34,099 bases of DNA. It comes from Sedimentisphaerales bacterium. GTDB taxonomy: Bacteria; Planctomycetota; Phycisphaerae; Sedimentisphaerales; SM23-30. The notes under the pieces are model-generated. The model was not told the DNA's origin, made no database searches, and saw nothing but the letters and a program-made list of their open reading frames with translations. Below, in pieces: positions 9,120-18,200 of this stretch; the first letter of the stretch is position 1, and each line of letters starts with the position of its first letter. Location: contig JANQJS010000005.1 of the NCBI GenBank assembly GCA_028281535.1, forward strand, positions 1-34,099, read 5' to 3'. A program made the translations under genes and the position numbers.

Positions 9120-10436
9120 ATGATGAATATAAAACTTAGAAAAACTGGCGTAACTTTAGTCGAAATGGTTGTGGCTCTTGCGATCATGCTTGGCATGCTA
9201 TTAGCTGCCAGCCTGGTGTTTAAAAGTTCAACTCAAGCTGCCGGTAAAGCGATGGCTAGAAATGATATGATGCAACAGTTGTTTGTGATGAAGCGACAAT
9301 TAGATAGCGATTTTATCGGGTTTGAAAGAAACTCTCCATTTGCAGTTATTTTTGAAAGTTCCGTTGCTGATAGTAATAGCACTGCAACGTTTTACGATAC
9401 GGATCCATCTGTTGGTACAGATCTATTTGAACGTAATGATCGCATTGTGTTTTATTCTAATGGATCATTTGATACTTGGGGTGATACAATTGCTCCTGGG
9501 AGTATTGGACGAATATTTTATGGCCAAACCAGTGATAATGAAGCTTTGACAGTGGGAGATCTTTCGCGATTAGATACGTATGAAAACTTTTCGGCAGCTT
9601 ATAATGTTTATCCAAGACGTGTATTAAGTCGCAGGATGAAAGTATTTTCAGTTGATACATCAAGTTTTAATTTTGTGAGTAATATAAATGCATTGAATGC
9701 CGTTGATAGTGCACTTTATGATTTGAATAGTATTTTTGTTCCACAATTACCACAGAATATTTCTGTATTTCCCGCTGGTGCTTCAGATTGGAGCGATCCT
9801 GCTGTTGTTGATTTTCAAGAATACTATAATTACTTTTTTGATGAAAACCAAAATATATCATTTATTCGACGGCCAAATATTTTTAATTCGGAAGTGAATT
9901 TTGGAAATCGTGCTGTTCAACGTTTATTTATGCTCCCTGATGTTACCAATTTTAAAATTGAGTTATGGTTTCCTGGTGCACGTGATTGGTTTCCAAATGT
10001 TAATGATTTAAGCTTAATCCAAACGATTAATGGTTTAAATGGCGAAGTTCCAACAGATGCCGTTTCTATGGTTAATTATAGCAATTTAGAAGAATACAAA
10101 TTTGGATTTTATTGGAATGCCCCATTTGATGCTACTTTTGATCAAGGTGGTACAACTAAGAGGAAAAACTTCTTTACTCCAAATATTTTAAATGGAACGG
10201 GGTATGATACAGGTCGAATCGAATGGCGAAGTGAGACTGCTATTACTGAATTAGTTAATGCAACGGGTGTCAATGGCATTGATTTAGATGGCGACGGGAC
10301 GGAAGAAACTTTCACTTTGGGGTGGACTTCCAGTTGGCCGTTGGCTATACGATTTACATTTACCTTACATGATAAAGATCGTAGACATTTTCCAGAGGGT
10401 GAAACGTTTAGTTATATACTTAACTTGCCACAATAA
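9120..10436 (+). CDS. GspJ-like minor pseudopilin
   Basis: A prepilin-like protein of 438 residues from the ATG at 9120. An in-frame ATG at 9081 would give 13 more residues and overlap the previous gene by 29 bp. I prefer 9120 or the adjacent 9123 because the leader MMNIKLRKTG then has the usual length and charge; neither start has a strong ribosome site, so translational coupling is likely. Cleavage after G10 gives VTLVEMVVALAIMLGMLLAA with Glu+5. The helix followed by a run like KAMARNDMMQQLFVMKRQLD resembles GspJ, where an Arg-rich helix ('R..a...l..dl') follows. The large soluble domain has no motif I recognise. Confidence 0.78.
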   Translation: MMNIKLRKTGVTLVEMVVALAIMLGMLLAASLVFKSSTQAAGKAMARNDMMQQLFVMKRQLDSDFIGFERNSPFAVIFESSVADSNSTATFYDTDPSVGTDLFERNDRIVFYSNGSFDTWGDTIAPGSIGRIFYGQTSDNEALTVGDLSRLDTYENFSAAYNVYPRRVLSRRMKVFSVDTSSFNFVSNINALNAVDSALYDLNSIFVPQLPQNISVFPAGASDWSDPAVVDFQEYYNYFFDENQNISFIRRPNIFNSEVNFGNRAVQRLFMLPDVTNFKIELWFPGARDWFPNVNDLSLIQTINGLNGEVPTDAVSMVNYSNLEEYKFGFYWNAPFDATFDQGGTTKRKNFFTPNILNGTGYDTGRIEWRSETAITELVNATGVNGIDLDGDGTEETFTLGWTSSWPLAIRFTFTLHDKDRRHFPEGETFSYILNLPQ

Positions 10437-10463
10437 AACAACTTAAAAAAATATTTCTGGTTG

Positions 10464-10492
10464 TGGTCATTATAAAAACACCTGCGTATAAT
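10464..10492 (+). promoter_or_regulatory. Putative promoter of the GspK-like gene
   Basis: TGGTCA at 10464-10469 and TATAAT at 10487-10492, 17 bp apart, form the third member of the promoter type seen at 1343 and 6985. The leader that follows is about 65 nt and contains a small perfect hairpin, CAGGTA-TT-TACCTG, at 10532-10545, just ahead of the AGGAG site. Confidence 0.6.
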
Positions 10493-10563
10493 CTAATAGG
10501 AAAGCAAGAATACACGCTGGGGGCACGACAGCAGGTATTTACCTGAAATTAGGAGTTCAATCC

Positions 10564-13500
10564 ATGATTTACACCAATAGATCCAGACGCGGAACAGCAT
10601 TGTTGATGTCAATTATTTTGACATCCTTACTATTTGTCATAGGTTTGTCATTTTTGCTAAGTAGTCAACATGACAAGCAGTCTATTGCTACGCTTGCAAC
10701 GAGTAATAGTGTTGGTGGTAGCGGCGGTGGCGGTGACGGTGCTCTAGGGGCTGTTATCGTACAAATAAGTAATGTTTTGGTGGAAGATCTTTTCGGGCGA
10801 TTACCTTCAGGTAGTTTAGATAATAAATTGTTAGATGGAGCGGGAGATTTTACGGGTGGAATTCCGAATGAAGAGCAAGATGAAAATTGGGATTACCCTG
10901 GACCAGATGATCCCTGGTTAGCTTCTTTGGAACCTGAGCTGTATGATGATGGTGCAGGTACAAGCTATTTATTTTGGCGGCAGATTACAGATCTTTGGAA
11001 TGACCAGTTTAATATTTCAAGTGCGACGGGTATTTTGAGTGGATTGCCTCATTACGATCCTGCAGATCGACTTGATGGTTCTCAGTGGAATGGTAGTAAT
11101 CCAGCTCACCTTGTTACTGGTTTAGAAATTAGTGATGTAGAACCACGTATTATAAGCGATACGGAAGGCACTGAAACCATTGTAGAAGGTGGCGATTGGC
11201 TGGTTCCTGATGATGTTTGTAAATGGGGTGGTAGAGCTGATGCCGATGGAGATGGTGTGGTTGATGCCCGTTGGGCCCGGATTCCAAATATCACGGGTGA
11301 TGGTGGTGTCAATTTATATGCTGCTGTCAGAATAATTGATAACAGCGGTATGATTAATGCTAATACTGCTTACCGTAATCCTGAAAGAAAAACCAATGGT
11401 GCTACTGGGCCAGCTCTTGTGACAACTGGTGGGCCCCAGTGGGATGGCTCACGATTGTCGCATATCAATTTTGAAGATGTTATCAATTCAAATACGGATG
11501 ATGATGAAATTGGTTTGGATCAGCCACGTGGTAATACGATCCAAAATGCAAAGTATGGAAATATTATTAATGTGCCTTTAAAATCTGATTATGATAAAGA
11601 TACCAAATATGAAAATGATGTTGCCACACGTTTAAAAAACCCAAAAGTCTATTTACGAGCCGCACCAGATCCTTCTGAAACTTATAATCCCTTCTATATT
11701 ACTGATGAATTAATTCTTCGGTATCGATATTTTCTAAACGCACCTTTGATTGGGCGAATAGGTATTACATTAGATGACGATGCGTTTTACACATGGCCAA
11801 GAACCTTTTCACCTGCTCCAGGTGTTAATGGTAAAGATTTGCCCTATGTAATTGGTGAAAGTGTTGATAACTGGTTCGATAAAGTGACTTCTGGGCCAAC
11901 TTTATTGAACTCTAATAGCGGTTGGCTACCCGTTGCTGGGGCTACTCTTGGCACTTATAATCGTCGCGTGTTTACAACCACATATAGTTATTCACGAGTC
12001 TTGATACCTAATTTATCAACAGATCCTGGTGGACTAAATTGGGATGAATTTTCAAACATGCTCGATATTAGTGGTCCTGGTTTCGAAAAAATGCCAGATA
12101 CTTTAGTGATGAAAGATACATTAACTGGTTGGGAAGACTGGTCTCGATGGAATGACACTGATAATTCAAAATGGCTATATCGTCCAGTTAGTGTGAATGA
12201 CATTGATGATGGAATTTCGAGTGTAAACGATCCAACGATTGAACAATTGGCTGCGGCGATTTGGCTAGGTTTACCTGATACCACAACATATATTGATACA
12301 CTACCAGAAGTTACTAATATGTTTTTAGATACCGCATCAGGGCATGACTCTCGTTCTTTGTTGGCTTTCCAGATGGCAGTAAACTTAGTTGACTATATTG
12401 ATACGGATTTTGAAGTTACCAAATTAACATTAAATAATGGGAATATTATTTATGGTTATGAAGGTGGAAACCCTGGATTGAATATTACTCGGGTAGCGAC
12501 TTCAATTAATGATACAGGAGGTACTCATTATGCTATCCAGCTATATAATCATAGTAGTTTACCTATAAATTTAAGTAACTGGCGTGTAGAAGTTCGAGCA
12601 CCTTCTGGCTCTTCGATTTATGATATCCCCGTTGGAGTTATCTCTGAACTTCCAGCTGGAGAATCATTGGTTTTAATTGATTCTGATACAACATCTTCAG
12701 ATGTAGGATTTACTTTAGGTGAATTTGGTTCGATCCCAAAATTAACAGCTGATGCGTTTGTTGGTGCTACGGCATTTAAATTTGATCCTAATGATACGAT
12801 AGTTGTTTTGGGGCCAACTGAAAATAATGATAATGATTACCCATTTGATTCTATTATTTTTGATCCCAGCTTTAGTGCTTCTACGCCGTCAAATTCGAAT
12901 ACTCGTAGAGTTTACAACTTAAATGACCGTACTGGTAATCTTATTGGTTCTGGTGATTATCAACGTTTGGCTTTGAATGTAGATCCCACATTTAATACAA
13001 CATTTGATGATAGTGGGGTTGGAGTGTTAGATAACCCAGGTGATAGCTCTATTCCAAGCACAACAATAGCTATACAAACGGAACCAAGAGATTCTGGAGA
13101 ATTGTATACGGTTGGCGAACTTTATAATGTTCTATTAGTTGGTGCAAAAGATCTTTTAAGTGGCAAAGTTGATTATATAAGTGAAACAGAAAGTTGGTAT
13201 CGATTAAGTTCTATTTCAGGCACTAATTGGGGGCGATTAGATGCTGCTCTTGATGTGACTGGTGTAAAACCTTATCAATATGCATCACATTTTATTTCAA
13301 CATTTAATCCATTTAATGATTTTGTAGATAATGACGGAAACGGAAGAAGCGACAGTCCTGAAAAAGATGAAGTTGATAATGATAATGATGCCTACGACAG
13401 TAATGGTGATGGAATCATAGATATCAATGATGATAAATTTGATGGAAACGATCAAGTGAACCCGATTCCTGCTGATGATGAATCTTTTGCGAATTATGGT

Positions 13501-14088
13501 GAACTTAATGAGTTGGCAATCCCAGGCAGAATTAACATTAATACTGCTCCTTGGTTTGTTATTGCTCAATTGCCGTGGGTTACTGATCCTACTCTTGGAC
13601 AAACAAATGCAGATAGATATAAATTAGCCCATTCTATTACCGCTTATAGAGATCAAGTGAATTTACGAGATTCGTTTGATACTATTTCAGGCCCTGATTT
13701 TTCTATTCGGCCTGGGAATAAAGGTTTTGTTAATGTTGCAGAGCTTCTGGAAGTAACGCCTCCGATACCAACTGTTGATGATTATTATGATATCCGTAAA
13801 TTAGGTACGAATACTACTAGTGATGATTCCAGTGCAAATTCACCCATGTTTTATAATACAGTTGCAGATACGATTGCTGATGATAATTTGGAACGTGATA
13901 TTATTTATCAAAGGGTTAGCAATTTAGCTACTGTCCGAAGTGATACGTTTACGGCTTATATTGCAGTTCGTGCTGGTGAATTAGGTAATATTAATAGGTA
14001 TATTGTATTATTTGATCGAAGTAATGTCTTTAAGCCTACGGATTCACCTAGAAAAGTAGCCGTATTCCCTGTGCCTAATCCTCTATAA
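10564..14088 (+). CDS. Very large GspK-like minor pseudopilin
   Basis: A 1174-residue protein, three to four times longer than classical GspK (about 320). The N-terminus MIYTNRSRRG precedes TALLMSIILTSLLFVIGLSF. Cleavage after G10 fits, and Glu+5 is missing (TALLM), as is normal for the tip pseudopilin GspK. The GspK signature GRININTAP lies at 988-996, followed by a helix-hairpin-helix-like region (WFVIAQLPWV, then RDSFDTISGPDFS and KGFVNVAELLEV). Between about 922 and 960 is an Asp/Asn-rich stretch (DNDGNGRSD, then DSNGDGIIDIND) that looks like calcium-binding loops. A lamin-tail-like beta region (IQLYNHSSLPINLSNWRVEV, near 659-678) is possible. It has its own promoter; the next gene, mtfA, converges with only 2 bp between the two stop codons. 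Confidence 0.8.
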   Translation: MIYTNRSRRGTALLMSIILTSLLFVIGLSFLLSSQHDKQSIATLATSNSVGGSGGGGDGALGAVIVQISNVLVEDLFGRLPSGSLDNKLLDGAGDFTGGIPNEEQDENWDYPGPDDPWLASLEPELYDDGAGTSYLFWRQITDLWNDQFNISSATGILSGLPHYDPADRLDGSQWNGSNPAHLVTGLEISDVEPRIISDTEGTETIVEGGDWLVPDDVCKWGGRADADGDGVVDARWARIPNITGDGGVNLYAAVRIIDNSGMINANTAYRNPERKTNGATGPALVTTGGPQWDGSRLSHINFEDVINSNTDDDEIGLDQPRGNTIQNAKYGNIINVPLKSDYDKDTKYENDVATRLKNPKVYLRAAPDPSETYNPFYITDELILRYRYFLNAPLIGRIGITLDDDAFYTWPRTFSPAPGVNGKDLPYVIGESVDNWFDKVTSGPTLLNSNSGWLPVAGATLGTYNRRVFTTTYSYSRVLIPNLSTDPGGLNWDEFSNMLDISGPGFEKMPDTLVMKDTLTGWEDWSRWNDTDNSKWLYRPVSVNDIDDGISSVNDPTIEQLAAAIWLGLPDTTTYIDTLPEVTNMFLDTASGHDSRSLLAFQMAVNLVDYIDTDFEVTKLTLNNGNIIYGYEGGNPGLNITRVATSINDTGGTHYAIQLYNHSSLPINLSNWRVEVRAPSGSSIYDIPVGVISELPAGESLVLIDSDTTSSDVGFTLGEFGSIPKLTADAFVGATAFKFDPNDTIVVLGPTENNDNDYPFDSIIFDPSFSASTPSNSNTRRVYNLNDRTGNLIGSGDYQRLALNVDPTFNTTFDDSGVGVLDNPGDSSIPSTTIAIQTEPRDSGELYTVGELYNVLLVGAKDLLSGKVDYISETESWYRLSSISGTNWGRLDAALDVTGVKPYQYASHFISTFNPFNDFVDNDGNGRSDSPEKDEVDNDNDAYDSNGDGIIDINDDKFDGNDQVNPIPADDESFANYGELNELAIPGRININTAPWFVIAQLPWVTDPTLGQTNADRYKLAHSITAYRDQVNLRDSFDTISGPDFSIRPGNKGFVNVAELLEVTPPIPTVDDYYDIRKLGTNTTSDDSSANSPMFYNTVADTIADDNLERDIIYQRVSNLATVRSDTFTAYIAVRAGELGNINRYIVLFDRSNVFKPTDSPRKVAVFPVPNPL

Positions 14089-14090
14089 AA

Positions 14091-14957
14091 TTAATCTTTC
14101 TTGCGTCTTTTGTATTTGGGTTTTGGCGATTGGCTGGTTGAGTCTTTGTCCCAGTTGATGGGATCGAGCTTGTAATACTCCTTGAGTTCGTCATATAGTT
14201 CCGGATGTTTGCGTTGCATTTGTTTGGGTTTTTCTAGAAACGCTTCCGTGGCTACGGCAAAGAATTCCGCCGGGTGCGTGGCACCATATTTTCGCAATAC
14301 ACTACGCTTGCCCGCTTCAGTTTTCTCGATCAGTGTTTGATATTCCTCGCCCAGCACCTGTGCCCATGCGGTATAGCAGCTATTATGCTCCAGAATTGGA
14401 GCACCGTCCGCGATGCCATCTTCCTGATCCAGCCGATGTGAAAATTCGTGAAAGACCACATTCTTGCCATCCCGCAAATTTTTCGCACCACCTGTGACGC
14501 TATTCCACGCCAGGACCACCGGGCCATTCTGCCACGACTCCCCGGCACGAAATTCATTGTCGCCCGCCTGGTAAATCGATGGGTATACGTAGATTGTTTT
14601 TAGTTTTGGGTAATAGTTTGTCGCTCTATTAAGCAGGAGCATGCATGCCTGACATGCAATCGTAACGCGAACTTCGTCAGTGATTTCCTGGCCGCCACAA
14701 CCTTCAAATCGCTTCTCCGCGAGAAAAATTTGTATCAATCCGGCCAGTTGAGATTTTAAGGGATCTGGTAATTTGAAGTAAATGGGAACATTGTTTTCAA
14801 GAATTTTTTCCCATTGTAGTGGCAAAGGTGTTGCAAGCAGTTTGGCACGCCGTTTTTTACGGGCAACATTTCGCCAAATAAAAGCAAAAAGTGACAGGCC
14901 GCCAGCCAAGCATACGATAAGAAAATTTAATTCATTCATAATCAGACTTTCATTCAA
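14091..14957 (-). CDS. mtfA: MtfA-family zinc metallopeptidase
   Basis: A 288-residue protein resembling E. coli MtfA (peptidase family M90). The zinc motif is HEFSH at 170-174 and the third ligand is probably E231 in HPAEFFAV; E. coli has HEVAH and PAECFAV. Flanking landmarks are also kept: SWQNGPVVLAWNSV (141-154), RLDQEDG (175-181), and a Cys/Leu-rich helix before IYVYPS. Unlike E. coli MtfA it starts with a membrane segment (about 11-27) and a basic stretch (RNVARKKRRAK), so it is probably anchored to the inner membrane. The start is TTG with GGTGG upstream; an internal ATG at 14939 is the alternative but has a poor ribosome site. In E. coli MtfA binds the glucose regulator Mlc; no such partner is visible here, so the role is open. 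Confidence 0.88.
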   Translation of the reverse strand: MNESLIMNELNFLIVCLAGGLSLFAFIWRNVARKKRRAKLLATPLPLQWEKILENNVPIYFKLPDPLKSQLAGLIQIFLAEKRFEGCGGQEITDEVRVTIACQACMLLLNRATNYYPKLKTIYVYPSIYQAGDNEFRAGESWQNGPVVLAWNSVTGGAKNLRDGKNVVFHEFSHRLDQEDGIADGAPILEHNSCYTAWAQVLGEEYQTLIEKTEAGKRSVLRKYGATHPAEFFAVATEAFLEKPKQMQRKHPELYDELKEYYKLDPINWDKDSTSQSPKPKYKRRKKD

Positions 14958-14976
14958 TTGTTTTCCACCAACAATT
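14956..14976 (-). promoter_or_regulatory. Hairpin presenting the mtfA ribosome site in its loop
   Basis: On the minus strand AATTGTT and AACAATT form a perfect 7-bp stem around the loop GGTGGAA. The loop is the Shine-Dalgarno-like sequence and the 3' arm runs into the TTG start codon. This could tune translation. Confidence 0.35.
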
Positions 14977-14980
14977 ATTT

Positions 14981-15009
14981 AGTGTAACACATCGATAGAA
15001 AATAGTCTA
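14981..15009 (-). promoter_or_regulatory. Possible mtfA promoter
   Basis: Reading the minus strand, TAGACT (15009-15004) and TACACT (14986-14981) are 17 bp apart and lie about 25 bp before the mtfA start. The boxes are only moderate matches. The rest of the 279-bp gap up to 15236 shows no gene; it has a weak inverted repeat ACTTAAT/ATTAAGT (15193-15229) after the CHAT gene stop, which may help end that transcript. Confidence 0.35.
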
Positions 15010-15236
15010 ATGGATTAGAAATACAAACAGTTAATTAAATTTCCTTCGAGTTATTGAACTTCACGACGGACGATATGTAAAAACGCTTATTCCTGGTGAT
15101 ATCACGAAAATACTTTAATCGATCTTTTGTTGCTAATGAACAATATATATAGAGAAACGCCATATCATTTCTGTTTCTATCGTACATAAAATACTTAATG
15201 GCGTACCGTGGTCATTTAGATTATTAAGTGCTCCAA

Positions 15237-18200
15237 TTAAGTAATTTTAATTTTGAATTTCCAGCTACCATAGTGGATGTAGTCTGCCCAATCGATGGTG
15301 GCCATTGTTGGATGATTGTCCTTGAGTTTAAAAACGGCCTTTCTTCCTTTCACAACCGCGTCACCGATAGTGGCGCCCTGCATTAGTTTTGTGTAAAAAG
15401 TTTCGCCGAATAGTAACGCTGCGGCATCGCCTACAGGCCAGTAAGTACCAATGAAATTTGCTACTCCGCCGCGGAGCATCGATTCAGCTATACTCGCATT
15501 TGTCTCGAGCATGTCAGCTGAGTTTACACTTATAGATTTTACTTTCTTGCCTGCCACTAATTTTCGGACACGGCCTGATTCACAAGCATTAAAGGATATG
15601 AGTGAAGGTAACGCTGTGATATCTGAAAGGTGTTTACCGCGGAGCACCTGATTGTTGGCACAGATTAAGCCGCAGGAAGCGCGATCATCTGGATCGAAAT
15701 ATGCGTGCCCTGCAAAGTGAACTATGTCGTAATTCTCGGATTCAAAAGCCATTTGTATAGCAGGGAGGGTTGCCTTGTCGCCTCGTAATTCGACTAGATC
15801 TGTTGATGGGAATTTCGCCATGATTGCCTTCATGCGATCACCTTCTTGTTCTGCGCCTATCAAGTCTTTTGTTGGATTGGTAATTAGCAGTATCCTGAGT
15901 TTCTCATCACGTTGGCGTTGGTTCATCCACCGTGCCATAGACATGTCGGATAAGTCGAGCTTACGACTTAGACCGGACAATGCCAATGCTCTATTTTTGA
16001 TATAAATTGTTTCCCAGGGGATTCGTGAGGCTTGTAGGTCATGAATGATGACCAGATGCCGCTCACTTCTCCGGGAAAGAATCTGGTGGATTGTTTCGGG
16101 CAAAACCATCTTAGCCAGGGTATTGCCGAATTGACAAAGATCGTCTGGTTTGTCATTGATTAACAGCTTGAGATGGTTATTCAGTGTGCTGGGATTGATC
16201 TCAGCAATGTCCGTGATAATTGTGGCTTTACCATCGGCAGTTAGTAATGAACATTGTAAGGTCTTTTCGTTGAGAGTTCTTACTATGAGGTAATCAGGAT
16301 CCTTTTCGAGTGTGAGGTCTCGTGGTATTGTTCTGATTGGTGTGTGTAGCGTGGACAGAGGAATCTCATCGAGCGTGACTTCGACTTCATCGAACAAAGG
16401 TGTCATTGCCAAGTGGAGAATCTCCTGTTTTAGTAAGCGATATTGTTCGCTGTCGTATTCGCACAGTGTAATAGTGTGGACTCGCTGATTGTTTTCGACA
16501 TCTTTCATTCCGCGAAAGAATCCAGTGATTATCATCTTTAGAGCTGATCCCATCTTGATACCTGATCCGGTACCGAAAATGACAGTTGCAAAATCTTCCA
16601 CGTTTGTCATTGCCATCGAACGTGCTATATTTTCCGCGACGAGTTCAAGGCTGTTGAGAGTAAAGGTATCATAGCTTCCCAGGCCGGCTAGGATGACCAT
16701 ATCTGTGGAGAGCGCATGTCGTCCAGTTGGAACGATGAATAGTTCGCCTCGATCTCCACTAAACATACGCCTTTCAGTCATCAGACCGATTGCATTATTG
16801 AGGTGTTCGTTGATGGCGGCGGCAGGACCGGTAGGCGTTACATCTTTAAAAACACCAAGGACGATGGCTCGAGAATTGAAAGCGGCGATATCACCGTTTG
16901 CAATTTGGATATTGAGGCGATGCTGGCGTCGTCGACCGACGATGATCGACTCTTGACTAAATTCCTGGGTGATCTGGGTCTGAGGGGCGGTAATGCTTTT
17001 AGGTAATCCCAACGGTGCGGCAAACTCCTGTATAAGAGAGCGTACCTCAGCTTGGCTGAGCCGTTCGGCAGATCGCCCCTGGAGTGGATCTACCCTAAAT
17101 TCAGACTCGGGCACAATCTTTGTGCTACTTCGATGGGGTGTCCAGCTTGTGGTAAGTTCATCAGTCTGGCCGGTTTCGATCAGGTCGATTACGGACCGTA
17201 TCACGCGAGTATTATTTGGCAGGCTGCCATGTTTTTCCTCGACGTAATATGTATCTACACCGGGGAGCCTGGCGAAATCAAGTGGTACCGTTCCGTCTCC
17301 TGCTAGGCCATATGTATATTCGTAGTCATCTCCATCACGGCGGCAAGATATAATAGTTTCCTGATTGATCCCAGCGATAAGTTTGAAGCGTGAATCCCCC
17401 GGGGCTAGTTGAGATTCAAGATCTGCGGCATCTTTTAATAGGTTTGGACGGACACGTGGTGAAGAGGGCCAGTTTTTGGCATCAAAAAAGTCAATATCGG
17501 GAAAGACCGACCGAGCCGGAAGCATTTCACATAATCCGGGGAAACTGTTGAATATATTGGAGCTTAGTTCTTCCGGATTATGTTTCTGGTCGAGCCTGGC
17601 AAGCGTTTGAATAATGGAGTGAGTGCCTCGTAAGGCAAGCACCGGAGAGAAAGAGCCGTAGTTGGGTGTCCCCATCATCAGGAGTTGGCGGACCAAATGA
17701 CCTTGGTTTTTCTCCTCTAGTATTTTGATCGCGGCACGGCTGACTAGGCCTCCCATACTATGGGCGACAAGGTGGATCCCACGTTTATTGTGCTTGGATT
17801 GAGTAGATTCTTTGATGATTTTATTGGCTAGATCCGATCCTGCATGCCCAATCGGTTTGCGCCAATCGAAGGGATAGAAACTGACGTCATATCCTGCTAT
17901 TCGCAAGTTCAGCTTTAGTCGGAGATAGGCAAATAGAATAACGCCAATTGGTATAATTTTTGAGTTTTCAGATTTTATCGCGAGTTTTTTCAGGTTGCCA
18001 GTGATAACATCAATGAAGTCTAACCAAATACAATCATCGAAGAAAAATTTGCGTTTTTTCCCTAGTTTAGAACCCATGATTCCGGGTAGTAGCAACACTC
18101 TAGCCTTCATCGCGCGAGTACGTTGAGAATCTCTAGCCAAGGTAGTCAGTTCTTCATATTGTGCTTCGCCAAAGTAGGCTTCGAGTAAATCGCGATCTTC

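Noticed and set aside
13297-13602. Minus-strand frame of 101 codons inside the GspK-like gene
   Set aside because: It is the antisense shadow of the Asp/Asn-rich calcium-like stretch; the Ile/Val-rich composition is what GAT/AAT repeats give in reverse.
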